Of a stretch of DNA of 64,000 bases, positions 44,651 to 53,315 are shown in pieces (the stretch's first letter is position 1; each line of letters begins with the position of its first letter). The position numbers and the translations under genes are program-made. Under the pieces are notes generated by a model that was not told the DNA's origin, did not search any database, and saw only the letters and a list, made by a program, of their open reading frames with translations. Origin of the DNA: Tellurirhabdus rosea (GTDB lineage Bacteria; Bacteroidota; Bacteroidia; Cytophagales; Spirosomataceae); assembly GCF_026278345.1 (NCBI RefSeq), contig NZ_CP111085.1, positions 4,474,501 through 4,538,500 on the forward strand, in the 5' to 3' direction.

Positions 44651-45681
44651 ATCCGTTTCTATTTACGCGGGTCACGACCCCGCAGGCCGCTATTGCCGCT
44701 ATGGCCAAAGAAAGCGGGACGTACTTTCTGGCGGGCGGTACCAACCTGATCGACCTCATGAAACGCGGGGTGATCATTCCCGAACGGCTGATCGACATTA
44801 ACAAACTGCCGCTGGCAACGATCGAGAAAACGGCGACCGGCCTCCGCATCGGGGCCATGGCCAAAAATTCAACCGTGGCCGAACACGCCCTCGTGAAGAA
44901 TCATTTTCCGCTGCTGTCGATGGCTCTCAACGCGGGCGCGTCGGCGCAGCTGCGCAACATGGCGACCGTGGGCGGCAACATGATGCAGCGCACCCGCTGC
45001 TCGTATTTTTACGACCCCTCGATGCCCTGCAACAAACGCAGCCCCGTGCAGGCGGGCGGCGCGGCGGCCCGGGTGGACAAGGGGCAGCCCAACGGCCCGA
45101 CGGGCTGCGGAGCCCTCGGCGGCTACAACCGGATGCACGCCATCTTCGGGGCCTCCAGTAAATGCATTGCTGTTCATCCCAGCGATATGTGCATTGCCCT
45201 GGCGGCTCTCGACGCCACCGTCAACGTATCCGGTCCCAAAGGCAACCGGACAATTCCGTTCCGCGACTTTCACCGGCTTCCCGGCGACACGCCCCAGAAA
45301 GACAATACGCTGCTGCCGGGCGAGCTGATTCTGTCGGTGGACCTACCCACGAACGGTTTCGCCGACCATTCGCACTACCTGAAAGTGCGCGACAGGGCTT
45401 CCTACGCCTTTGCTTTGGTGTCGGTGGGCGTCGGGGTGCAGCTCAGGCGCAATACCATCGAAGACATCCGGCTGGCGATGGGCGGGGTGGCGCATAAACC
45501 CTGGCGACTGACCGGAGCGGAGGATTTTCTGCGCGGCAAACCCGCCACGGAAGCCAATTTCAAACAGGCCGCCCAGCTGGCCATGACCGGCGCGAAGGGC
45601 TACGGCGAAAACGATTTTAAACTGGCGCTGGCCCCCAACGCCATTGTCGAGGCCCTCAGAACCGCCACCCAAACCGCCTGA
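44647..45681 (+). CDS. Aldehyde oxidoreductase FAD-binding subunit (PaoB/YagS-like)
   Basis: The flavin subunit of the complex, 344 residues. The true start is the ATG at 44647, overlapping the preceding stop; a longer frame from 44311 runs over the 2Fe-2S gene and is a shadow. The PCMH-type FAD motif FLAGGTNLIDLM (about residues 28-39) and QLRNMATVGGNMMQRTRCSYFYD follow the family pattern. The insert CNKRSPVQAGGAAARVDKG with Cys residues matches the PaoB branch, which carries a 4Fe-4S cluster. The C-terminal CO dehydrogenase flavoprotein domain has YAFALVSVGVGVQLRR. It lacks its own Tat signal and is probably exported with PaoA. Confidence 0.92.
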   Translation: MNPFLFTRVTTPQAAIAAMAKESGTYFLAGGTNLIDLMKRGVIIPERLIDINKLPLATIEKTATGLRIGAMAKNSTVAEHALVKNHFPLLSMALNAGASAQLRNMATVGGNMMQRTRCSYFYDPSMPCNKRSPVQAGGAAARVDKGQPNGPTGCGALGGYNRMHAIFGASSKCIAVHPSDMCIALAALDATVNVSGPKGNRTIPFRDFHRLPGDTPQKDNTLLPGELILSVDLPTNGFADHSHYLKVRDRASYAFALVSVGVGVQLRRNTIEDIRLAMGGVAHKPWRLTGAEDFLRGKPATEANFKQAAQLAMTGAKGYGENDFKLALAPNAIVEALRTATQTA

Positions 45682-45684
45682 CCC

Positions 45685-47925
45685 ATGACGAACGATACGA
45701 AAAATCCACCCATTGACCGGGTCGACGGGCGCATGAAAGTGACCGGCGGCGCCCGATATTTCGCCGATTTTGAGCTGCCCAACATGGCCTACTGCGTTCT
45801 GGTCGGCAGCGAGATTGGCCGGGGTTCCATCGCCAGCCTCGACACCAGACGGGCGCAGAACGCACCGGGCGTACTGGGCGTGTTTACGCACCAGAATATG
45901 CCGCCCATTCCGGGCTGGGACGCGCCGGTCGGCGGGGAGGCCGATGGGCCAGCGCCAAAGCCCAAAACAGAGGAAACGTACCGGATTCTGAGCAGTCCCA
46001 AAATCCTGTTCGACGGGCAGCCCATTGCGCTGGTAGTCGCCGACAGCTACGAGCGGGCCACCCACGCGGCTTCGCTGGTACGGGCGACCTACACCCGGCA
46101 GGCCGCCCGCACCGACCTGCGGAAGCACGTGGCCGAAGGCATTGCTCCCGGCCGACCCGGTCGTTCCGGGGATTATGTGCGGGGCAAAGCGGACGGGTAC
46201 AAAGAAGCGCCGGTTACGCTGGAAGCCCACTACACCATTCCGACCGAGGTGCATAACCCGATGGAACTGCACGGTATTCTGGCTCACTGGACCGGCCCGG
46301 ATAGCCTCATGATCTACGCCAAAACGCAGGGCGTCAACGCTACCCAGCAGGCAATGGCACAGGCGTTCAAGCTCGACCCGAAAAACATCCACGTCCATAC
46401 CGAATTCATGGGCGGCGGCTTCGGCATGGGCCTGCGCACTTGGCCGCAGGAAACGGCGGTGGTGGCGGTGGCCCGCAAAATCGGTCGGCCGCTGAAGCTG
46501 GTCGTCACCCGCCAGCAGATGTTTACGCTGGTTGGACATCGTCCCTATACCGTGCAGACCATTCAGATGGGAGCCGACCGGGACGGAAAGCTGGTCGGCA
46601 TCGCCCACGCAGCAACGGCGGAAACGGCCAGCTACGAAGACTTTACCGAAGCCACCGTCAACATGACCAAGTTCATGTACGCCTGCCCCCACGTGAGCAC
46701 CCGGTACCGCATCGTGCGGCTCGACCGGAGTGTGCCCATCTGGATGCGCGGACCGGGCGAAGCGACGGGCGCCTTCGCGCTCGAATCGGCGATGGACGAA
46801 ATGGCCTACAAACTGGGCATCGACCCCATCGACTTCCGCCTGCGGAATTATACCGAAACCGACCCCGAACACAACCGGCCTTATTCGAGTAAACACCTTC
46901 GGGAAGCCTACCAGAAAGGAGCCGAGGCCATCGGCTGGACGGACCGCAAACCCCAGCCGGGCAGTGTGCGCCAGGGCGACTGGCTGGTGGGCTATGGCAT
47001 GAGCACAGGTACGTTCAACGCCTTCCGGTGGGAGGCCAGCGCACGGGCCTTGCTAAACGCCGACGGGTCGCTGACGGTGCAAAGCGCCGTGACCGACATC
47101 GGGCCGGGCACCGGCACCGCCCTGACGGTGATTGCCCACAACGTGCTGGGCGTCCCGGTGAACCGGATCAAAGTGGCCTACGGCGATACGTCGCTGCCGA
47201 AAGCCCCCACGCAGGGCGGCTCGGCCATTGTGTCGGCGGTCGGCTCGGCGGTGTTCGAGGTGTGTACGGCCATCAGAAATACGCTCGTCGAACTGGCTAC
47301 CAAAGCGGGCGGGCCGCTGGCGGGCAGGAAGGCCGACGAACTGACGCTGGCCGACGGGCAGCTTTTCGTCGAAAAAGACCCGGCTAAACGGGTGGCCGTC
47401 AGCGACCTGATGCGGACAAACAACCTGACGGTGATCGACAAAAGCGGCGACTCGAAGGGCGGGCCCAATCAGGCAAAGTACTCCATGTATTCGTTCTCGG
47501 TGCATTTCGTGCAGGTACGGGTCAACCCGCTGACGGGCGTCGTGCGCGTCACCAAAGCCGTCAGCGTGGCCGATTCGGGGCGGATTGTCTCTCCCAAAAC
47601 GGCCGCCAGCCAGATGATCGGCGGGGTTGCGGGCGGCATCGGCATGGCCCTGACCGAAGAAGCCGTCATCGACCACCGGTTTGGCCGCTTTGTCAACAAT
47701 AACCTGGGCGATTACCACGTGCCCGTCCACGCCGACGTCCCGGCCATCGAAACGATTTTCATCGACAAACCCGACCCGATCATCAACCCGATGGGCGCGA
47801 AGGGGATGGGAGAAATTGCGTTGATCGGCTTTGCCGGGGCCGTCGCCAATGCGGTCTTCAACGCCACCGGCCAGCGCATCCGCGAGCTGCCCATTACCCC
47901 GGATAAGCTCCTGCGGACGACTTAA
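45685..47925 (+). CDS. Aldehyde oxidoreductase molybdopterin-binding subunit (PaoC/YagR-like)
   Basis: The catalytic subunit, 746 residues, 3 bases after the FAD gene stop. The N-terminal domain starts RVDGRMKVTGGARYFADF and is the xanthine dehydrogenase a/b hammerhead. Molybdopterin contacts are in EFMGGGFGMGLRTWPQE and PIWMRGPGEATGAFALESAMDE. The catalytic Glu lies in MGAKGMGEIALIGFAGAVANAV (about residue 710). No separate chaperone gene for molybdenum insertion (PaoD/XdhC) is in the window, so it must lie elsewhere or be dispensable. The complex probably oxidises aldehydes in the periplasm; other substrates of this family are N-heterocycles. Confidence 0.93.
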   Translation: MTNDTKNPPIDRVDGRMKVTGGARYFADFELPNMAYCVLVGSEIGRGSIASLDTRRAQNAPGVLGVFTHQNMPPIPGWDAPVGGEADGPAPKPKTEETYRILSSPKILFDGQPIALVVADSYERATHAASLVRATYTRQAARTDLRKHVAEGIAPGRPGRSGDYVRGKADGYKEAPVTLEAHYTIPTEVHNPMELHGILAHWTGPDSLMIYAKTQGVNATQQAMAQAFKLDPKNIHVHTEFMGGGFGMGLRTWPQETAVVAVARKIGRPLKLVVTRQQMFTLVGHRPYTVQTIQMGADRDGKLVGIAHAATAETASYEDFTEATVNMTKFMYACPHVSTRYRIVRLDRSVPIWMRGPGEATGAFALESAMDEMAYKLGIDPIDFRLRNYTETDPEHNRPYSSKHLREAYQKGAEAIGWTDRKPQPGSVRQGDWLVGYGMSTGTFNAFRWEASARALLNADGSLTVQSAVTDIGPGTGTALTVIAHNVLGVPVNRIKVAYGDTSLPKAPTQGGSAIVSAVGSAVFEVCTAIRNTLVELATKAGGPLAGRKADELTLADGQLFVEKDPAKRVAVSDLMRTNNLTVIDKSGDSKGGPNQAKYSMYSFSVHFVQVRVNPLTGVVRVTKAVSVADSGRIVSPKTAASQMIGGVAGGIGMALTEEAVIDHRFGRFVNNNLGDYHVPVHADVPAIETIFIDKPDPIINPMGAKGMGEIALIGFAGAVANAVFNATGQRIRELPITPDKLLRTT

Positions 47926-47936
47926 TCAGACAGCCT

Positions 47937-48512
47937 ATGCCCGACGAATCAGCAACTGCCGATATTTTTCAGCGACTACAGGCGGGGGAGCCTCTCCGCC
48001 GGGATGACCCCGAGTACCCGAAGTTCGGCGAAGCCGTGGCGCACACCATTCGCTTATGTGTCGAGATGAACGCGGCGGCGACCGATGTGGATGCGGTCCG
48101 CGCCCGGCTCAGCGTCATCATCGGCACGGAGATCGACGCTTCCACCACGATTTTTCCGCCCTTTTATACCAATTTTGGCCGATTTACGCGGCTGGGGAAA
48201 AACATCTTCATCAACCACGACTGTTCTTTTGTGGACATTGGCGGCATCACGGTGGAAGATGACGTACTGATCGGCCCCAAAGTGAGCCTCATTACCGAAA
48301 ACCATCCGCTGGACCCCGCCGACCGCAAAACGCTCCTGCTCAAGCCCATTGTGATCCGCCGGAATGCCTGGATTGGGGCCGGTGCTACCATCCTGCCGGG
48401 CGTAACGGTGGGCGAAAACTCGGTCGTGGCCGCGGGTGCGGTCGTCAATCGGGACGTTCCTCCCAATACGGTGGTGGCCGGAGTTCCGGCGAAGGTGGTC
48501 AGGACGCTTTGA
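47937..48512 (+). CDS. Maltose/galactoside-type O-acetyltransferase, hexapeptide repeat
   Basis: A 191-residue trimeric left-handed beta-helix acetyltransferase. The N-terminal helical Mac domain is DIFQRLQAGEPLRRDDPEYPKFGEAVAHTIRLC. The hexapeptide repeats run from about residue 70 (FPPFYTNFGRFTRLGKNIFINHDCSFVDIGGITVEDDVLIGP). The catalytic His is in LITENHPLDPADR, and the end VTVGENSVVAAGAVVNRDVPPNTVVAGVPAKVVRTL is complete. It acetylates a sugar or similar acceptor with acetyl-CoA. It starts 12 bases after the PaoC-type gene, so it is probably in the same operon, which is not an obvious metabolic link. Confidence 0.9.
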   Translation: MPDESATADIFQRLQAGEPLRRDDPEYPKFGEAVAHTIRLCVEMNAAATDVDAVRARLSVIIGTEIDASTTIFPPFYTNFGRFTRLGKNIFINHDCSFVDIGGITVEDDVLIGPKVSLITENHPLDPADRKTLLLKPIVIRRNAWIGAGATILPGVTVGENSVVAAGAVVNRDVPPNTVVAGVPAKVVRTL

Positions 48513-48527
48513 CGGGCGGAACCCGGA

Positions 48528-49427
48528 TCAGTTGAGCTTTGACTGGAGCCCCCGGTATTCGTTGGGAGCCATGCCCACTTTCTGCTTGAAGAACCGGGTG
48601 AAATGCTGCGGGTACTTGAAACCCAGCTCGTAGGAGATTTCGCTGACCGACTTGCTGGGGTCAAACATCCGTTCTTTAGCCAGATCGATGAGGTGAAGCT
48701 GGATGTATTCCAGGGCGGATTTGCCGGTTTCCTTTTTGATTAAATCACCAAAATAATTGGGCGACAGGTTGAGGGCGTCCGCAAAGTAGGCAACGCCGGG
48801 CAGGCCGTTCGTTTTCAGCTTGTCGCTCCATAAATACTCCTTCAGTTCTTCTTCAAACTGCCCGATGATGCCGTGATTCACGTGCTCACGGGTGATAAAC
48901 TGGCGGTCATAAAAACGGGAGCAATATTTCAGCAGCAGTTCCAGGTTGGCGACCAGCAGTTTTTTGCTATGCCGGTCGATGGTCTGGCTGATTTCCGCGG
49001 TGATGTTCCCAAAGCAGTTATCCAGAGTCGCCCGCTCCGCATCCGAGAGGTGTAAGGCCTCGTTGGACTGGTAGCTGAAAAAGGAATACTCGTAGATCTG
49101 TCGGCCCAGACTAGTGCCTTTGATGAGGTCGGGGTGAAAAATGAGCGCCTTTCCGTACGGCTGGTGCAGTTCGCCCTCGGGTTCGCTGCCCATGACCTGC
49201 CCCGGACCAATAAACACCACCGTGCCCTCCGAATAGTCGTAGTACTGGTTGCCGTACCGCAGATCGCCACAGTTGGTTTCCTTGATGATGACGGCATAAA
49301 AATCCAGCCGGAAGCGGGTTCGTTTCAAGGGACCGGCCTTATCGAGATGGACCAGATTGATCAGCGGATGCAGGGTCCTGTTGTTGAACGTCTCGCTGTA
49401 TTTCCGGATGGTATCGTAGATGATCAT
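48528..49427 (-). CDS. AraC family transcriptional regulator
   Basis: A 299-residue regulator. The N-terminal ligand-binding cupin covers about residues 1-150 (IKETNCGDLRYGNQYYDYSEGTVVFIGPGQVM). The C-terminal AraC-type double helix-turn-helix is at about 200-297 (ALNLSPNYFGDLIKKETGKSALEYIQLHLIDLAKERM, VSEISYELGFKYPQHFTRFFKQKVGMAPNEY). It ends 15 bases from the 3' end of the acetyltransferase gene, on the opposite strand (convergent), so it may regulate the aldehyde oxidoreductase operon from that side. The effector is unknown. It resembles the AraC protein at 40773 in domain layout. Confidence 0.92.
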   Translation of the reverse strand: MIIYDTIRKYSETFNNRTLHPLINLVHLDKAGPLKRTRFRLDFYAVIIKETNCGDLRYGNQYYDYSEGTVVFIGPGQVMGSEPEGELHQPYGKALIFHPDLIKGTSLGRQIYEYSFFSYQSNEALHLSDAERATLDNCFGNITAEISQTIDRHSKKLLVANLELLLKYCSRFYDRQFITREHVNHGIIGQFEEELKEYLWSDKLKTNGLPGVAYFADALNLSPNYFGDLIKKETGKSALEYIQLHLIDLAKERMFDPSKSVSEISYELGFKYPQHFTRFFKQKVGMAPNEYRGLQSKLN

Positions 49428-49531
49428 GGCCCTTTCTTTCTCAAAACTACCAATCCGAACGCCGGGTTATTCCGCTACCCGTAAAAGTGGTAGGGAAAAC
49501 CGTAAAATGTATACAGCCGGGCGCACGCGGA

Positions 49532-50662
49532 TCAGTAAAGGACCGGGCGGTTGTAGTCCAGTGCTTCAATGGTGAGCTTGAACCAGGTAAAGTCGCCGGA
49601 TTTCAACTTCCAGGTGGCCGCGCCTTCGGTGGGAATCCGGATTCCCCCGCTCAGCGTTTTGAACGTATCCCCGCGGGTTGTCCAGGTTTCGAGCGAATAG
49701 TTTCCGTTCTGCTCCATGTACCGTCTGGCTTCAAAACCGGCGACGTCGCCCGCTTCGTTGAAGTGGAAAGTTCCCGAGGCCGTAACAGACCCGTAACTCA
49801 TGGTCGCCCGCGCCGACCGGCCGTCCAGGGCTTCCCAGCGGAGGTAGGGATGCAGGGCCGCGGTCGGAAACCAGATGATCTCGCTCAGGTAACGGAGCAG
49901 GGTGCCCTGGTCCACCTCGTTGCCCCGGGCGTCAGCCACCGGCACCAGCGACAGCAGCTTGATCGTCATGTTGCCGTGCCCGTCGCGGTACAGGTCCCGG
50001 CCGGTCATCTCCAGCAGGGGAGCCATCCGGACCTGCGTTTTCCAGACAAAACCCGGCTGGTCGACGGTAAAATACTGCTCGGCTTCGACCGGCATCCAGT
50101 TGCCGTCGCTTTTGGTCCGCATCAGGCCCCGCTGCTTCAGCCGGACGGTGTGGATGAACGGTTTTCCCACCACGTTGGCCCGTTCGAGCCAGGTCCGCAC
50201 GACCGGAGGCAGTTCGCTGAGCATTTCGGTAGTGACAAGCCGGGATGCGGGTGCATCGGCTTCCTGTTCCAGCAGGGTCTGCGCTTCGGCCCGGGCCGAC
50301 TCCTCAAAGCGCCAGTTGGCGAGAGAAACCGCGGCGACAAGCAGAATCAGCAGGTTGGCGGCCGTTCCGGCTTTGGCGTCGGGCCAGTACAGTATCACCA
50401 GCAGTTGGGAAACAACGGCCACCGGGAGGGCGATCATCCACCAGCTTTCCCGTTTCAGCAAAAAACTGCCCGCGGCCGCCAGAAAAGCGAGGCAGGTGAC
50501 GAGCCAGAGCAGCCCAACGGCTTTGGACGCCTGCTCGCCAAGCGGGAAAATCGTTTTGCCGGAAAATTCGGCGAGGCGGCTCAGGCCCCAGGCCTGCGTA
50601 AAACCGATGAGGTGGATCAGGCCGTGGACGACCAGCAGAAAAGCAAACAAGAGGCGGATCAT
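49532..50662 (-). CDS. DUF6544-like membrane protein
   Basis: A 376-residue protein with four or five hydrophobic helices in the first about 130 residues (LLFAFLLVVHGLIHLIGF, KAVGLLWLVTCLAFLAAAGSFLL, WWMIALPVAVVSQLLVILYW, AANLLILLVAAVSLANW). A soluble domain of about 220 residues follows (LPPVVRTWLERANVVGKPFIHTVRLKQRGLMRTK, EQYFTVDQPGFVWKTQVRMAP). The layout matches the DUF6544 family (helices plus a lipocalin-like end), which has no known function. It stands alone on the minus strand between the AraC gene and the response regulator. Confidence 0.75.
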   Translation of the reverse strand: MIRLLFAFLLVVHGLIHLIGFTQAWGLSRLAEFSGKTIFPLGEQASKAVGLLWLVTCLAFLAAAGSFLLKRESWWMIALPVAVVSQLLVILYWPDAKAGTAANLLILLVAAVSLANWRFEESARAEAQTLLEQEADAPASRLVTTEMLSELPPVVRTWLERANVVGKPFIHTVRLKQRGLMRTKSDGNWMPVEAEQYFTVDQPGFVWKTQVRMAPLLEMTGRDLYRDGHGNMTIKLLSLVPVADARGNEVDQGTLLRYLSEIIWFPTAALHPYLRWEALDGRSARATMSYGSVTASGTFHFNEAGDVAGFEARRYMEQNGNYSLETWTTRGDTFKTLSGGIRIPTEGAATWKLKSGDFTWFKLTIEALDYNRPVLY

Positions 50663-50771
50663 GGCAATCGGGCAGTTTGGAAACGTCCCAAGATTACCGT
50701 CTTCTTCCCGCCCGTGCCTTGATTGCCCTCAAAAAAGAAAGTGATTTGTCTCAGAACAAACGGTCGGAGGT

Positions 50772-51236
50772 TTATGGCCTGCGTTTCCGGCTCAGCCACT
50801 GCCCGTTTACGTCGTGAATGCAGTCGAGCCAGGCCGAAAAGCTGGAAGGTTTGACCACGTACGCGTTGGAGCCGTTGGCAAACGCGGCGGTAATGTCCTC
50901 CTGATCGTCGGAGGCCGTCAGCATGATAATCGGGGTCTGGCTCAGCGGCGTGGTTTTGCGGCGGATCGCTTCGAGGAGCAGCAGGCTGTCGTCGCGCCAG
51001 GGGGTATAAAGGTCAAGCAGGATAAGCAGCGGGTAATCGCCGCCGGCCCGTTCGCATTCTTCCAGGTAAAGGGTCGCCTGCTGGACGGTCGTGGCCAGCA
51101 CCAGTTCCACGGCCGGAGCACTTTTCCGGAAGGCCAGTTGAATAAACACCCATTGATCGGTATTGTCTTCCACAACCAGTACACAGCCCTGTTTGGTCAG
51201 GGGACTGCTGGCGGCGGTATTCCTCTTTTCCCACAT
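50772..51236 (-). CDS. Single-domain response regulator
   Basis: A 154-residue CheY-like receiver with no output domain. Residues: the acidic pair is in CVLVVEDNTDQWVF, the phosphoacceptor Asp in LLILLDLYTPWRDD (about residue 73), the Thr/Ser in PIIMLTASDDQED, and the Lys in NAYVVKPSSFSAWLDCI. The ATG at 51236 was chosen; the longer frame begins MCRAFT. Rcp1-type receivers look like this (long alpha4 region, PLLILLDLYTP). No histidine kinase is nearby, so it is an orphan. Confidence 0.88.
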   Translation of the reverse strand: MWEKRNTAASSPLTKQGCVLVVEDNTDQWVFIQLAFRKSAPAVELVLATTVQQATLYLEECERAGGDYPLLILLDLYTPWRDDSLLLLEAIRRKTTPLSQTPIIMLTASDDQEDITAAFANGSNAYVVKPSSFSAWLDCIHDVNGQWLSRKRRP

Positions 51237-51391
51237 AGTGAACGCTCGGCACATATCCGGAGAAGTAACGGGTTGTTGGGAGGGAAAGTTCGAAAACAGA
51301 GCCGCTGGGCCAAATCCTCACTGTCCTTCCGCATTCCTTCCCGGCCCCGCATACAGGTGGTTGTATGGGCAAACCTTAAACAGATACGATT

Positions 51392-51772
51392 ATGGGATTT
51401 GGATTTGAGTTGGTTCTGTTTGTCCTGGTTATTTTGCTTTTTCTGGGATTCATCATTTTTCGCTATAGTCGGAAGGGGGCCATGGCGGCTCCAACCAACC
51501 GCGACCCGCGCGGCACGGCCTTTCTCCGCTGGCTGCTGCCGGCGCTTGGAGTCGGACTGGTGGCGCTGATTGCGATCAACCTCCAGTTCTGCCATCAGCA
51601 GCAGAATACGAGGATGGAAAAAAACACACGGGAGAATAATTCACTGGATAACGTCGGCAAAGGCGAGAACGAAGACAACCACCAGGGAGCGGGCGATAAC
51701 CACCGCGACGACGCTCCGGGTAACTCGGGAGCCAAAGGCGCCGAGTCCGAAAAAGAGGACAGAGATCAGTAA
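51392..51772 (+). CDS. Small membrane protein with polar C-terminal tail (126 aa)
   Basis: Unrecognised. It has two hydrophobic helices (ELVLFVLVILLFLGFIIFRYSRKG, residues about 6-29, and LRWLLPALGVGLVALIAINL, about 45-64). A tail of some 60 residues follows, dominated by Asn, Asp, Glu, Gly and Lys with no hydrophobic core (NNSLDNVGKGENEDNHQGAGDNHRDD), likely disordered. It is divergent from the response regulator. The function cannot be stated. Confidence 0.65.
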   Translation: MGFGFELVLFVLVILLFLGFIIFRYSRKGAMAAPTNRDPRGTAFLRWLLPALGVGLVALIAINLQFCHQQQNTRMEKNTRENNSLDNVGKGENEDNHQGAGDNHRDDAPGNSGAKGAESEKEDRDQ

Positions 51773-51794
51773 CGGAGATCCGGCAGAAAAAAAG

Positions 51795-51828
51795 AAAAGT
51801 CCCCGGAAACACCTGTCTGGGGACTTTT
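51795..51828 (+). terminator. Terminator after the small membrane gene
   Basis: AAAAGTCCCC (51795-51804) pairs with GGGGACTTTT (51819-51828), a 10-bp perfect stem 23 bases after the stop codon. Confidence 0.85.
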
Positions 51829-52457
51829 ACTGCCATTTTTCTCTGTCCTACCTGCCTTGCCTACACCTACCGTAGCGCAGACAAGGCTGGAAAAAAGGCC
51901 GGCACAATCGTGTGCACCGAACTTTCCGATTGATCACTTATTTGCAAGCGAGATTTTAAGTATTGCTACGTCAACCTTCGACCTGCGCCTAAGTGAAGCT
52001 TCGGGATAGACCCTCGGCTTTACCTATAACGCAAAATCTCGTCTGACAGTCTACTAGTCTACAGATTAATTTCGCTAGTTGGTTTCCGCACCCCAAAACG
52101 GGCGCACCGACCGGCGGAAGGCTTTCTCAAAACGTTTCCCGGTCCGTTGGCGGCGGTAAATTTTTAAGCTGCTTTCTTGTCTGATAATTACAAGGACCGT
52201 GCCAGAAAATTTTACCAGAATTAAAAAAGGATTTAAACTGAAATGGGCTGCTGTGTTCTGCAAAACTAGCTTTTTTCTCAATCTGATGCGGACTTGTCGG
52301 AAAATAAATGATGCCGAACGGAGCGGTCAACCAGCCGGAATTCATACATATCAACGTTTTTGTGTCTGACAAAGCGACTTTGGCGACAACGGGAAACGGG
52401 CCGTCGCACGTTTTTAAGCGGATTTTCCTTGCTTTGCCGCTAAATCCAGACAAGTCC
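51829..52457. other. Long intergenic region, no gene seen
   Basis: About 630 bases that are A/T-richer than the surroundings. No reading frame has a family pattern. The frames crossing it on either strand are low-complexity or antisense. No word array, palindrome cluster or clear promoter was found, though it must contain the promoter of the MBL-fold gene. Confidence 0.45.
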
Positions 52458-53300
52458 ATGCAACTCAAAACCCTCGACACCGGCTTCTTCAAACTTGACG
52501 GAGGCGCTATGTTTGGCGTAGTGCCCAAAACGCTTTGGAACAAACAGAATCCGGCCGACGAACGTAACCTTTGTACCTGGGCCATGCGCTGCCTGCTGAT
52601 CGAAGCGGGCGACCGGCTCGTGCTGGTCGATACCGGCATCGGCCGCAAACAGGACGAGAAATTTTTCAGTCACTACGACCTCCACGGCGAGGCTTCGCTA
52701 GCCGATTCCATCCGGAACGCAGGGTACACCGAAACCGACATCACGGACGTGCTGCTGACTCACCTGCACTTCGACCACGTCGGCGGCGCGGTCGTGCGGC
52801 AGGGCGACCGGCTGCTGCCCGCTTTTCCGAATGCCATCTTCTGGTCGCACTCCGCGCACTGGCAATGGGCCACGGCCCCCAATCCCCGCGAGAAGGCTTC
52901 TTTTCTGCGCGAAAACCTGCTGCCGCTGCAGGAAAGCGGGCAACTCCGGTTTATCGACACGGACGGCTTTGCGCTGCCCGGAACGGAATTACTGCATGTG
53001 GACGGGCATACCGAAAAAATGACGCTTCCCAAACTCCAGGTCAACGGCCGGATGGTGCTGTACGCCGCCGATCTGATTCCGTCCGCCGCCCACGTGCCGC
53101 TGCCCTGGGTGATGAGCTACGATGTGCGTCCGCTGCTGACGATGCAGGAGAAAGAAGCCGTGCTGAAGCAGGCCGCCGCCGAAAACTGGATTCTGGTTTT
53201 TGAGCACGACCCCACAACCGAAGCGGCCACCGTGGAGTTAACCGAAAAAGGCGTGCGGGTCAAAGACCGCGGCCGCCTCGCCGATCTGATCGGCGGTTGA
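52458..53300 (+). CDS. MBL-fold metallo-hydrolase
   Basis: A 280-residue cytoplasmic metallo-beta-lactamase-fold hydrolase. From the ATG at 52458 it begins MQLKTLDTGFFKLDGGAMFGVVPKTLW; the longer frame upstream is not like the family. The metal motif is LTHLHFDHVGGAV (HxHxDH, about residues 102-108), with later ligands His in ELLHVDGHTEKM, Asp in VLYAADLIPSAAHVPLP and His in LVFEHDPTTE. A family of this shape (SoxH/YtnP-like, lactonase-type N-terminus) hydrolyses quorum-sensing lactones in some bacteria; here that is only a possibility. The next gene follows 15 bases later. Confidence 0.88.
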   Translation: MQLKTLDTGFFKLDGGAMFGVVPKTLWNKQNPADERNLCTWAMRCLLIEAGDRLVLVDTGIGRKQDEKFFSHYDLHGEASLADSIRNAGYTETDITDVLLTHLHFDHVGGAVVRQGDRLLPAFPNAIFWSHSAHWQWATAPNPREKASFLRENLLPLQESGQLRFIDTDGFALPGTELLHVDGHTEKMTLPKLQVNGRMVLYAADLIPSAAHVPLPWVMSYDVRPLLTMQEKEAVLKQAAAENWILVFEHDPTTEAATVELTEKGVRVKDRGRLADLIGG

Positions 53301-53315
53301 CCAAACGGCGCAGCG

